Below are positions 27,801 to 35,348 of a stretch of 64,000 nucleotides of DNA, in pieces; within the stretch, counting starts at the first letter, position 1, and each line of letters starts with the position of its first letter. Both the position numbers and the translations under genes were made by a program. The DNA lies in contig JAJDEO010000004.1 of NCBI GenBank assembly GCA_029259745.1, forward strand, positions 1 through 64,000, read 5' to 3'. Source of the stretch: Planctomycetota bacterium. Its GTDB lineage: Bacteria; Planctomycetota; B15-G4. The notes under the pieces were generated by a model. It did not search any database. It worked only from the letters and a program-made list of their open reading frames with translations, and was not told the origin of the DNA.

Positions 27801-30030
27801 CCAGAACCTCGACATCCTCACGATGCTCGGATTCGTGATCCTGATCGGTGTCGTCGTCAACAACGCGATCCTGATCGTGCATCAGTCGCTGCATTTCATG
27901 AACGGAACGGGAAGCGAAGATGACGCCACCGAGCGCATGCCCCCGCGACGAGCAATCGCCGAGGCCGTGCGTTCGCGCGTGCGTCCGATCTTCATGAGTA
28001 CGGCGACGTCGGTCGGCGGAATGGCGCCGCTCGTCCTGATGCCCGGTTCGGGGTCGGAGCTCTACCGCGGCCTCGGGTCCGTCGTGCTCGGGGGTCTGAT
28101 CGTGTCGACGGCGTTCACGCTTCTACTCGTGCCGTTGCTGCTGAGTCTCGTCACCGACATGCAGGCCAAGTTCGGCTTCATCGACGTAGCCCCCGAGCCG
28201 GTGCGCAAGCCGGTCGGCGGCGGTAGCGCGGCAGCCGTTCCCGGTGGCCCGCGTGCCCACGCCGGTCTCTGGATCTCACTGGCACTCGCCGCGAGCCTCG
28301 GCACCACGGCGTGTGTCCGGCCGCGCGCGTCGACACCGCCCAACCTCTCGCAGCTCGTCGACGACATCGCGCGCGGACACGTCGAGGCCTTGGCGGCGAG
28401 CTCGGCGACGAGTGACGCGACGGCGGCGATGACGCTCCCGTCATCGACCCTTCCGTCCGAAGTCGCCAATCGCATCGACGAGCTCGAGCTCCTCGGCGGC
28501 CCGGCGTCCTACGAAGACATCGCGCTGAGTTGGGACGCCGACCTGCTCGGCAATGCGCGCGACATTCGCGCCGTCCCGCTGCGCGACTCGATCATCACGG
28601 CCACCGAGCGCAACCTCGGGCTCACCGCGTCCGCGATCGTGCCTGCGCTCTCGGCCGAAGACATCGTCGTCGCCGAAGCCGATTTCGACCCGGTGTTCTT
28701 CACCTCGGCGCGCTACGACGATGTCGAGCAGCCGCGCGCCGTCCCCGTCCTTCAAGGCGTCCTCCTCGGCACCCCCGAGAACGTCACCGACACGCGTCGA
28801 CTCGAAGCCGGCGTGCGTCAGCGCCTCTCGAGTACGGGTGCAACGATCGAGTTCGGGACGTTCCTGCAGCGCTTCGCCGACAACACCGATGGCATCGACT
28901 TCCAACCCGACCCGGGCTGGTCGACCGGCATCTCGGCCGAGATCATCCAGCCGCTCCTGCGCGACTTCGGACGCGACGTGACGATGGGACAAGTCGTCCT
29001 GAGTCGCAACGCCGCGACGAACAGCCGGCACGTGCTCCGCGCCGACATGCTCACGATCGTCGACGCAACCGAACAGGCCTACCGCACGCTCGACGAGGCG
29101 TGGCGGTTGCTGCGAATCCAACAGCGGCTCGTCGAGCAGGGTGAAGGTGTCGAGAGCGTGCTGCGGGCCCGTCGCAACTTCGATGCACGCCCCGCCGAGT
29201 ACGCCGATGCCTTGGCCGTCGTCGAGCAACGTCGCGCCGGTCTGATCCGCTCGCGACGTGCCGTCGATGCCGCCTCCGACCTGCTCAAGAGCTTCGTCAA
29301 CGACCCGATCTTGAGCCCCGAGTCCGAGATCCTCGTCGAGCCCGCCGAGACCATGGCCGGCACGAACGACGCGTCGTACGACCTTCTCGAGGCCGTCGGC
29401 CTCGCGCTCGAGAATCGGCCCGACGTCGCCCAGGCCCTCGTCGACATCCATGACACGCAGGTGCGCGAGATGATCGCCGCCAATCGCCTGCTCCCGCGTC
29501 TCGACCTCAGCGCCGGCGTCTCCCTCGACGGGCTCGACGACGACGAACGCGAGGCCTTCAACTCGCTGACGAGCGACAACTTCGACTCGGCCTTCCTCGC
29601 CCTCGCGTACGAGATCCCGATCGGCAACCGCGCAGCCAAGGCACGCCATCGTCAGTCCGTGCTGCGCGAGCGCGTCGCACTCATCGCCTACTCGCAGGTC
29701 GTGCAGGCCGCGATCCTCGAGGTGAAGGACGTGCTGCGCAACCTGCAGGCCAATCGAGCGCTCGTGCACGCGGCGCGCACGTTCCGCATCGCGCAAACCG
29801 ACAACCTGCGCGCGCTGCTCGTCGAGGAGGAGTCACGCAGTCGCCTCACGCCGGAGTTCCTCGCGCTGAAGTTCCAACGTCAGGAACGCCTCGCCCAGGC
29901 GCAGAGCGACGAGGTGCGCGCACTCGCGAACTACCACCGCGCCATCTCGGCTCTCCGCCGGGTGACGGGCACGGGGCTCGACCACTACGCGATCGTCCCC
30001 GTGATCGACGGAACGATGCTCGACGGCTGA
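24895..30030 (+). CDS. RND efflux permease fused in frame to TolC-like outer-membrane factor (1711 aa)
   Basis: One open frame encodes an RND permease and an outer-membrane factor. The start at MKIVDTAVRQPVTVAVG overlaps the adaptor stop. Residues ~1-1085 are an HAE1-like permease: TM1, docking and porter domains, and 12 predicted membrane segments. TM4 reads VGMVVDNAIVVLENI (D414-N415, where AcrB has Asp-Asp), and TM10 VVVNNAILIVHQ (N989-N990, where AcrB has Lys). Residues ~1103-1140 form a basic-hydrophobic stretch ending in GTTAC (Cys1140), which resembles a lipoprotein signal. Residues ~1200-1711 are a TolC/OEP-type protein with long helices (EQAYRTLDEAWRLLRIQQRLVEQG..., KDVLRNLQANRALVHAARTF...). 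A GTG at 28201 could start a separate OMF, but it lacks a visible ribosome binding site. Fused permease-OMF proteins are, from memory, known among CusA/CzcA-type exporters of Bacteroidota. Substrate unknown. Confidence 0.88.
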   Translation: MKIVDTAVRQPVTVAVGVILVVLVGLVGLQRIPIQLTPNVEDTIVAVTTFWEGASPQEVEQEVVDSQEEKLQGIANLEAITSTSQQSTGTVRLEFATGTPKTEALRETSDKLREVPDYPDNVDEPVIEASDPDNRDYIAWVLLQCDDPDFDVRTLQDFADDRIKPRLERIDGMSEINVLGGREREVQIRFDPVRLAQLGIPVPELITAITRTNRNVSAGRLTEDKSNVRVRLVSQYTSLDAIENTVVRETAGGPILVRDVAEVFQTYKEPTGFVRSAGRPAVAINAQKEVGANIMEVVARLDSEIEALNAPDGLLAAKARELGIDGKLTIGKVYDQTIYIDDALELVQSNIWLGGSLAILVLLLFLRSIRSAGIVALAIPISVIGAIAAMVALGRSINVISLAGMAFAVGMVVDNAIVVLENIYRHLEMGKTPMKAALDGAREVFGAVVAATLTTVVVFIPILLIEQEAGQLFRDIALAIVAAVSLSLVVSVTVIPSSAARLLKARDNNGIAKRSWIADKIADLVHWLCGSTLARLAIVTVLTAASLFGTYMLLPPLDYLPQGNRNLVFGLIIPPPGYNLDQLSEIGRRIEETMSPYYEAGKLEPGTPEHDAAQAALPSVPTFDFMKNAPGDPVVPPPIENYFLVTFDGIMFHGAVAQEPERVVDLMPLFQHATRAEVAPGLLAFGFQVPLFQLGGSTGSAVKVNFSGDDLDEVTRAAMLAYVDFIEIFEVFGVQPDPSNFNIPGPELQVIPDLVRLGELGMTPADLGAAVQVLGDGAILGDYRIGGQSIDLKLVSNTVNTDASLQQLADAPLATPGGARVPLASLAQLNRVNAPPQINRKSRQRSVTLQITPPQGMPLEQAVTLIDETLTRYRTEGLIPPTVDTDYTGSASKLAAVTRAMLGDGTIFGTLSSSLVLALLVVYLLMCVLFQSFVRPLIIMFSVPLATLGGFAALFGVFIWSVTDRYLPIQNLDILTMLGFVILIGVVVNNAILIVHQSLHFMNGTGSEDDATERMPPRRAIAEAVRSRVRPIFMSTATSVGGMAPLVLMPGSGSELYRGLGSVVLGGLIVSTAFTLLLVPLLLSLVTDMQAKFGFIDVAPEPVRKPVGGGSAAAVPGGPRAHAGLWISLALAASLGTTACVRPRASTPPNLSQLVDDIARGHVEALAASSATSDATAAMTLPSSTLPSEVANRIDELELLGGPASYEDIALSWDADLLGNARDIRAVPLRDSIITATERNLGLTASAIVPALSAEDIVVAEADFDPVFFTSARYDDVEQPRAVPVLQGVLLGTPENVTDTRRLEAGVRQRLSSTGATIEFGTFLQRFADNTDGIDFQPDPGWSTGISAEIIQPLLRDFGRDVTMGQVVLSRNAATNSRHVLRADMLTIVDATEQAYRTLDEAWRLLRIQQRLVEQGEGVESVLRARRNFDARPAEYADALAVVEQRRAGLIRSRRAVDAASDLLKSFVNDPILSPESEILVEPAETMAGTNDASYDLLEAVGLALENRPDVAQALVDIHDTQVREMIAANRLLPRLDLSAGVSLDGLDDDEREAFNSLTSDNFDSAFLALAYEIPIGNRAAKARHRQSVLRERVALIAYSQVVQAAILEVKDVLRNLQANRALVHAARTFRIAQTDNLRALLVEEESRSRLTPEFLALKFQRQERLAQAQSDEVRALANYHRAISALRRVTGTGLDHYAIVPVIDGTMLDG

Positions 30031-30042
30031 CGGGCCCGTCGT

Positions 30043-30153
30043 TCACTCGCCTGGCGTGTGGCACTGGAGTTGCTCGAGACGCCCGCGGTAGTCGTCCGCA
30101 GTCGGATCGAGTTCGATGCAGCGCTTCACGAGCACCACGGTTGGTCTTGCCAT
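30043..30153 (-). pseudogene. Remnant of a TPR protein C-terminus
   Basis: On the minus strand a 36-codon frame reads ...VLVKRCIELDPTADDYRGRLEQ..., the usual end of a tetratricopeptide repeat (A/C.ELDP...Y...L..L), then stops at 30043. It is preceded only by five unrelated-looking codons after an ATG at 30153, so the rest of the gene is missing. Best read as a gene fragment left at a junction; a real 36-residue peptide is possible but unlikely. Confidence 0.5.
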
Positions 30154-30366
30154 GCATCGTCGGGTGTAGGGCCGCCGACGGAGGGTGGTCTGCGAGGACT
30201 CAAAAGCCGGTGTGTCACGGACCGCTGACGTCCGGGCATGGGGCGATCAACCCACGACGACCCGCACTCTCAGATCACGGCACACCTCGGCCGGCCCTCG
30301 AAGGAGCACGTGCGGTCGGCGTCATCGCGTTGCTGCACGCGCATGCAGGCCGCGCAACGTCGCGTG

Positions 30367-30756
30367 TCAGGCCCGATACAGGTGACGGACATCCCCGAAG
30401 CCCTCGACGCGTCCGCGGTCGTTGATCGTGTGGCCCTCGCCCTCGAGCAGGCGCTGCTGGTCGGCGCTCGGCTGGCCGTCGGCGCGCGACGGCAGGCGCC
30501 CCGTGGACGTGATGACGCGATGCCACGGAACGTCGCTGTCGTCCGGCAGAGCCGCGAGGGCGAAGCCGACATGGCGCGCGACGTTGCGGCTCCCGAGTTG
30601 TCCGGCCACGTCTCCGAACGTTGTGATCGACCCCGCCGGCACGCCCCGCACGACGTCGTAGACCTGGGCGTGAAAGCCCTCGCCAACGATCCGCGTGGGC
30701 CCGTGGCGGGCGGGATCGTAACCCGAGGAGTGGCGTTGTCCCGAGGAGTGAGCCAT
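30367..30756 (-). CDS. Alkyltransferase-like protein (MGMT family, Cys replaced by Trp)
   Basis: A 129-residue protein of the O6-alkylguanine-DNA alkyltransferase fold. The winged-helix part reads VYDVVRGVPAGSITTFGDVAGQLGSRNVARHVGFALAAL, and the active-site motif PCHRV of true transferases is here PWHRVI. The Cys-to-Trp change defines ATL proteins, which bind O6-alkylguanine in DNA and hand it to nucleotide excision repair rather than repairing it themselves. Downstream TGRLPSR continues the family pattern. The start at MAHSSG is a choice; in-frame ATGs up to 30783 exist and no strong ribosome binding site decides. About 210 nt of unassigned sequence separates it from the TPR remnant. Confidence 0.87.
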   Translation of the reverse strand: MAHSSGQRHSSGYDPARHGPTRIVGEGFHAQVYDVVRGVPAGSITTFGDVAGQLGSRNVARHVGFALAALPDDSDVPWHRVITSTGRLPSRADGQPSADQQRLLEGEGHTINDRGRVEGFGDVRHLYRA

Positions 30757-31014
30757 TGCCGCGATCATCGCACGGCGACACACATCCGGGACGCGACTTT
30801 CGTGTCAGCGGAGGTTGAGCGGCGCTGGACTGCTCAGCAACCCCGCGGTCGCGGATCCGGAGTGCTCACACGCGTCGTCCGCGGTGCGTCGAGAGGGCGC
30901 GACGGAGCACGCCGTGCAGCCCAGCTCCTCACGACGACCTGATCGTGCACGACGACCTGATTCTGGAGAAAGACCTGCGTCTGCATGGCAAACTGTGGGT
31001 TCAGCCGCGCCCGC

Positions 31015-31180
31015 GATTCATGGAGAAACGACGGCGGATGTGTCCGTGCCCGCAGGGCTGCGTCGAACAACGCGCCTCTTGCGCTCAACGAAGTGGTCCT
31101 TCGCCGACCTGTCGAGAGTTCCTGATTCTCCTTGCCCTGCAGACGCCCCACTTCCTCGCTACGCTGCTCCATGAACAACC
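31015..31180. repeat. Inverted-repeat element, family C (copy 1)
   Basis: About 166 bp beginning GATTCATGGAGAA and ending TGCTCCATGAACAAC, which are inverted versions of each other. The internal segment CCTTCGCCGACCTGTCGAG and TTCTCCTTGCCCTGCAGACGC recurs in the element at 52993-53118. No coding capacity. It resembles a MITE or other non-autonomous element. It lies directly beside family B copy 1, and together they fill most of the 628-nt gap between the ATL gene and pdxH. The remainder of the gap (30757-31014) holds a short direct repeat of ACGACGACCTGAT and nothing else recognised. Confidence 0.6.
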
Positions 31181-31193
31181 CGAGTGAGCTCGG

Positions 31194-31366
31194 ATCACTC
31201 ACGGACGATCTGCTGCAGTCGCATCTGGTTCCTGCCTGGGCGGCGTTGAAGCAACGTTGCTGATCCTCAGTGGCCAAAGCAAGCCGTCTCCGGTCAGTAA
31301 CCTCGCTTCGCCTTGCCAGCAAGGCCCAGCGGCAACCTCGCGACGATCGTCCGTGAATAAGCCGGG
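31194..31366 (+). repeat. Inverted-repeat element, family B (copy 1)
   Basis: About 170 bp with terminal inverted repeats CACGGACGATC (left) and GATCGTCCGTGAATAA (right). The whole length aligns, in reverse orientation, with 35646-35820, sharing GGCCAAAGCA, CTCCGGTCAG and CCTTGCCAGCAAGGCCCAGC. The last contains the self-complementary core GCCTTGCCAGCAAGGC, able to form a small hairpin. No open frame. It lies just upstream of pdxH and could carry its promoter. Confidence 0.65.
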
Positions 31367-31411
31367 TCAGCAGATCGCGCGACGCTTCTTTCGCACTCGC
31401 TGGACTCTTCG

Positions 31412-32035
31412 ATGACCACCCCGCTCCCCGCCCTGCCGGACACCCTTCCGGCCGAACCGCTGACCCTCCTCGGTGAGTGGCTCGAAGCCGGTCGCACGCA
31501 CTCGACGGCGCCGGACCCATGGGTGATGAGCCTCGCCACGATCGACGCCGACGGGCGTCCCTCGGCGCGCATGGTTCTGTGCCGACTCTACGAACGCGAA
31601 AGCGGCGTGATCGCGTTCTATACGAACCGCGAGAGTCGCAAGGGTCTCGCGCTGGCCGCCCATCCCGTCGCTGCGGCCGTGTTCCACTGGGCGGACCTCG
31701 AGCGCCAGGTGCGCGTCGAGGGCCCGGTCACGGAGTCGTCCGCCGAAGAGTCGGACGCGTACTTCGCGCGCCGCCAGCGCCTCTCGCAGCTCGCCGCGTG
31801 GGCGTCGGACCAGAGTCGTCCGCTTGCGTCACGCGCGGAGTTCGAACGACGCCTCGCCGAGGTCACCGAGCGCTTCGCCGACGTCGAGTCGATTCCGCGG
31901 CCACCGCACTGGGGTGGCTATCGCATCGCCGCCGACCACGTCGAACTCTGGACGCAACTCGCCGGACGCACGCACGACCGCGCCGTCTGGACGCGCACCG
32001 GCGAGGGCTGGAGCGGCACGCGCCAGCACCCGTAG
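31412..32035 (+). CDS. pdxH: Pyridoxamine 5'-phosphate oxidase
   Basis: A 207-residue FMN-dependent oxidase that makes pyridoxal 5'-phosphate from PNP or PMP in the cytoplasm. The FMN and substrate-binding blocks are present: MSLATIDADGRPSARMVLCRLYERESGVIAFYTNRESRKG, FHWADLERQVRVEGPV, SQLAAWASDQSRPL and PRPPHWGGYRI. The C-terminal family block that usually reads EFW.G...RLHDR is ELWTQLAGRTHDRAVWTR here, keeping the Arg and His-Asp-Arg. Length is normal. It stands alone, after two repeat elements and before a hairpin. Its product is the cofactor of GcvP encoded earlier, but there is no operon link. Confidence 0.93.
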   Translation: MTTPLPALPDTLPAEPLTLLGEWLEAGRTHSTAPDPWVMSLATIDADGRPSARMVLCRLYERESGVIAFYTNRESRKGLALAAHPVAAAVFHWADLERQVRVEGPVTESSAEESDAYFARRQRLSQLAAWASDQSRPLASRAEFERRLAEVTERFADVESIPRPPHWGGYRIAADHVELWTQLAGRTHDRAVWTRTGEGWSGTRQHP

Positions 32036-32087
32036 GCAGAAACGCCGGGCTGCCGTCAGTGGGCTCGCCAAGGTGCAGGCGAAACGC

Positions 32088-32125
32088 GAACGAGGAGCCG
32101 ACGCCTGGGCGCCGACTCCTCGTTC
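32088..32125. terminator. Hairpin between convergent pdxH and cysteine-rich protein genes
   Basis: A perfect 10-bp stem, GAACGAGGAG (32088-32097) with CTCCTCGTTC (32116-32125), with an additional GC-rich pairing inside the loop. It sits between two convergent genes and probably terminates one or both. Confidence 0.6.
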
Positions 32126-32170
32126 TCTGCGATCACGGGTCTCTCGCGTCGAGCGAGCGACTCGCAGTCG

Positions 32171-33841
32171 TCACTTCATCGAGCAGGACTGCTCGCACGC
32201 GACTTCGGCCGAGGCAAGCTGAGCCTTGCCCTCGACGCGCGCCTTGAGGGCTGCGAAAGCAACCTTCAACGCGTTGAGCTCGGCCCGGAGCTTGACGATC
32301 TCCGACGTCGTGTCGACGACAGCAATCGTTTCGGCAACCGAGCAGCTCGACTCGCAAGCGTCAGCAGAAACCGTCGCGGCCTTGCTCGACGAGCAGCACC
32401 CGTCAGCCGAGACCGTCGTTGCCGTGGCCGAAGCGCAGCAGTCGTCGCTGACCTTCGCGACGATCCACTCGCCCTTCGACTCGGTGCAGGCATCGGCAGC
32501 AACCGTGGCAGCCTTCGCGCCGTCGCATGCGGACTCGCACGCGTCAGCCGAAACCGTCGCGGCCTTGGCGCTGCACTCGCTCTTCGAAGCCGTGCAGGCA
32601 TCAGCGGAAACCGTCGCAGCCTTCGCGCCGTCGCATGCGGACTCACACGCGTCGGCCGAAACCGTCGCGGCCTTGGCGCTGCACTCGCTCTTCGACGCCG
32701 TGCAGGCATCGGCGGAAACCGTGGCAGCCTTCGCGCCGTCGCATGCGGACTCGCACGCGTCGGCCGAAACCGTCGCGGCCTTGGAGCTGCACTCGCTCTT
32801 CGACGCGGTGCAGGCTTCGGCGGAAACCGTGGCTGCCTTCGCGCTGTCGCATGCGGACTCGCACGCGTCAGCCGAAACCGTGGCGGCCTTGGCGCTGCAC
32901 TCACTCTTCGAAGCCGGGCAGGCATCAGCGGAAACCGTCGCGGCCTTCGCGCCGTCGCATGCGGACTCGCACGCGTCGGCCGAAACCGTCGCGGCCTTGG
33001 CGCTGCACTCACTCTTCGACGCCGTGCAGGCATCGGCGGAAACCGTGGCGGCCTTCGCGCTGTCGCATGCGGACTCGCACGCGTCGGCCGAAACCGTCGC
33101 GGCCTTGGCGCTGCACTCGCTCTTAGAAGCCGTGCAGGCATCAGCGGAAACCGTGGCGGCCTTGGCGCTGCACTCGCTCTTCGACGCCGTGCAGGCATCA
33201 GCAGCAACCGTGGCGGCCTTGGCACCGTCACATGCAGTCGTTGTCGAGCACTCGTCGCTGACCTTCACGACGATCCACTCGCCCTTCGACTCGGTGCAGG
33301 CGTCGTTCGAAACCGTGGCGGCCTTCGCGCCGTCGCATGCGCTCTCGCACGCGTCAGCCGAAACCGTGGCGGCCTTCGAGCTGCACTCGCTCTTCGACTC
33401 GGTGCAGGCATCGGCGGAAACCGTGGCGGCCTTCGCGCTGTCGCATGCGGACTTGCAGGCGTCAGCGGAAACCGTAGCGGCCTTGCTGGCCGTGCACGTC
33501 GTCGTGGTGGTGGTCGTGGTTGCGACGGTGGCCTTGGCCGTGCTGCAGGCCGTCTTCGACGAGCAGTCGCCTTCGACAAGCGACGCGAACTCGGCGTGCT
33601 TGGAAAGCAGTGACTTGAGCTGTGCGAGCTCGGTCTCGACGGCCGTCAGGCGCGCCGCCATCGAATCGTTCGACACGACCGCGACCTGCTTGCCGTGCGT
33701 TTCCTTGCCGGAGCACTCGTCGTTGGAAACCGTCGAAGCCTTCGCCGACGAACACGCCGCGGCAGCTTCAGAGGGACATTGGGCGAACGTCGTCGCGGCG
33801 CCAAGCACGAGTGCAGCGGCCGAGAACAGCAGGGTTTTCAT
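32171..33841 (-). CDS. Secreted cysteine-rich tandem-repeat protein with coiled-coil ends
   Basis: The ATG at 33841 gives 556 residues with a classic signal peptide (MKTLLFSAAALVLGAATTFAQ). The mature protein has a short Cys-rich start, a coiled coil at residues ~59-92 (SMAARLTAVETELAQLKSLLSK), an eight-threonine run (~108-115), a repeat array (~116-504) and a second coiled coil (~513-540; IVKLRAELNALKVAFAALKARV) ending in CEQSCSMK. The array is built from 36-residue (108-nt) units composed of two halves, ESACDGAKAATVSADAC and TASKSECSAKAATVSADAC, giving four cysteines per unit. Two variant units carry TESKGEWIV(V/A)KVSD(E/D)C. No known family was recognised. Disulfide-stapled or metal-binding fibre or coat material is conceivable. 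The opposite strand is also open over 1.7 kb but lacks a signal and has improbable composition. Confidence 0.75.
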   Translation of the reverse strand: MKTLLFSAAALVLGAATTFAQCPSEAAAACSSAKASTVSNDECSGKETHGKQVAVVSNDSMAARLTAVETELAQLKSLLSKHAEFASLVEGDCSSKTACSTAKATVATTTTTTTTCTASKAATVSADACKSACDSAKAATVSADACTESKSECSSKAATVSADACESACDGAKAATVSNDACTESKGEWIVVKVSDECSTTTACDGAKAATVAADACTASKSECSAKAATVSADACTASKSECSAKAATVSADACESACDSAKAATVSADACTASKSECSAKAATVSADACESACDGAKAATVSADACPASKSECSAKAATVSADACESACDSAKAATVSAEACTASKSECSSKAATVSADACESACDGAKAATVSADACTASKSECSAKAATVSADACESACDGAKAATVSADACTASKSECSAKAATVSADACESACDGAKAATVAADACTESKGEWIVAKVSDDCCASATATTVSADGCCSSSKAATVSADACESSCSVAETIAVVDTTSEIVKLRAELNALKVAFAALKARVEGKAQLASAEVACEQSCSMK

Positions 33842-34303
33842 GGGGACAATCCTGTCGAGGAAGCGCCAAGGGCGCTCGGGCTTGCGGAAGGAAATGGGTA
33901 GCAGTGATCGACGACGCAGACATGCGTGATCTGGCCAGAGGTCCAGGTTCCGATCGCACATTCTGACCGGGTGTTGATCCGGTGCATTGATCGGGTGGTG
34001 TCGCCGTCTTGTCGCAGGGTGTTTGCGGTGCGCTGGAATCCAACGCCAACCGCACGTTGAAGACATATGTTGTAGGCCAAACCATATCATGCAAGAACGG
34101 GGTCAGGGGGCCGGAGCAGCGGCTCATCCACGAGATTCCACGGCGGACCGCGCGAGCGGCTCACCGGACCAAAGCTCGTCTCAAACAGTCGACCATCATC
34201 CGACGTCTTCATCTTGTTCGGGGCCAAAGCCTCCACGGCTCGACGCACTCCGCGTCCCGCCTCGAACAGATGGTTCGACGGCTTCGAAAGGCATGAACAC
34301 TCG
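33842..34303. other. Divergent intergenic region upstream of htrA-like gene
   Basis: About 460 nt between the divergent cysteine-rich protein and HtrA-like genes. It includes a relatively AT-rich patch (around 34058-34090, ACATATGTTGTAGG and ACCATATCATG), which is a likely promoter zone. No gene, RNA or repeat element was recognised in the rest. Confidence 0.4.
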
Positions 34304-35341
34304 ATGACGCAATCGCACAGGCTCACCCCTTTCGTGCTCGTCGGTCTCCTCGGCTCGGCATTCGGGCTCGGACACTTGATGGCTCCCCGCCACACCCTCG
34401 CGACGGCCCGTGAGCTGAGTGCATCGTTTCAGTCGATTGCGTCCGAAGTCGGGACGTCGGTTGTGAGCATTCGGTGTCGTGCCCGGAGCAATGGCGGATT
34501 CGGACGCGTGAGTCAGGGTTCGGGCGTCGTGGTGCGCGAGGACGGCATCGTCGTCACGAACTACCACGTCGTCCGCGACGCCATCGACTGCAAGGCCACC
34601 TTCCCGTCGGGCCGCACCATCGAGGCGCGCATTCTCGGCTTCGACAACGAAGCCGACATCGCCGTGCTCCAGCTCGAGGTCGACGGCACGTTCGACACGG
34701 CCGAGCTGCGTGAGGAGCCCGCCCGCGTCGGCGAGTGGGTCTTGGCGATGGGTAATCCGCGCGGCATCGGTCACACCGTGACGGCGGGCATCATCAGCGG
34801 CACCGATCGCGTCGACCTCGGCATCACGACGTTCGAGAACTTCATCCAGACCGACGCGGCGATCAACGCCGGCAACAGCGGCGGCCCGCTCATCGACATC
34901 GAAGGGCGCGTCGTCGGGATCAACACGGCCGTTGGCACGCACCAGAACAACGTCGGTATCGGCTTCGCCATCCCGACGCGCATGGTCAGGCGCACCGTCG
35001 ACGAGATCCTCTCGGTCGGGCGCGTACGTCGCGGCTGGCTCGGCGTGAACATGAACGAGCTGAACAGGGACGAAGCGCGCCGCGCGGGGTACACCGGTAC
35101 AGGGCGCATCATGATCGACGGCGTCATCGACGGCAGCCCGGCCGAAGCGTTCGGTCTGCTGACGGGCGACGTCATCCTCGAGGCCGACGGTCGCAAGATC
35201 ACACAGCGCAGCGACCTCCTGAATGCCATCGGCGAACATGCCCCCGACGACACGATCGCCCTGCGCATCTGGCGCGACGGCAAGACCCAGAACATCAGCG
35301 TCGTCCTCGCGGAGCGTAACCCGCCCGAAGAAGCGCGCTGA
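34304..35341 (+). CDS. HtrA/DegP-type serine protease with one PDZ domain
   Basis: The ATG at 34304 (345 residues) follows GAAAGG and precedes a hydrophobic N-terminal segment (FVLVGLLGSAFGLGHLM) that acts as signal or anchor. The chymotrypsin-like domain has the full triad: H88 in VTNYHVV, D118 in ADIAVL and S192 in NAGNSGGPL. One PDZ domain follows (~residues 235-335; RRGWLGVNMNEL...GVIDGSPAEAFGLLTGDVILEADGRKI). One PDZ plus an N-terminal anchor resembles DegS or HtrA more than DegP, which has two. Role: periplasmic protein quality control. A family A repeat element begins 7 nt after its stop. Confidence 0.92.
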   Translation: MTQSHRLTPFVLVGLLGSAFGLGHLMAPRHTLATARELSASFQSIASEVGTSVVSIRCRARSNGGFGRVSQGSGVVVREDGIVVTNYHVVRDAIDCKATFPSGRTIEARILGFDNEADIAVLQLEVDGTFDTAELREEPARVGEWVLAMGNPRGIGHTVTAGIISGTDRVDLGITTFENFIQTDAAINAGNSGGPLIDIEGRVVGINTAVGTHQNNVGIGFAIPTRMVRRTVDEILSVGRVRRGWLGVNMNELNRDEARRAGYTGTGRIMIDGVIDGSPAEAFGLLTGDVILEADGRKITQRSDLLNAIGEHAPDDTIALRIWRDGKTQNISVVLAERNPPEEAR

Positions 35342-35348
35342 ACCCTCG

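Noticed and set aside
30059..30073. TGGCACTGGAGTTGC, a perfect sigma-54-like match on the plus strand
   Set aside because: No plus-strand gene follows within reach, and the bases are explained by the coding sequence of the TPR remnant on the other strand; probably chance.
32440..33440. Regular ~108-nt repeats that could suggest a CRISPR array
   Set aside because: The units are contiguous, in frame and code for protein, without unique spacers between short conserved repeats.
32226..33929. 567-codon plus-strand frame over the cysteine-rich repeat gene
   Set aside because: It is open only because the repeat lacks stops on both strands. It has no signal peptide or sensible start and reads as a monotonous Ala/Val/Ser/His repeat, whereas the minus strand has a signal peptide and coiled coils.
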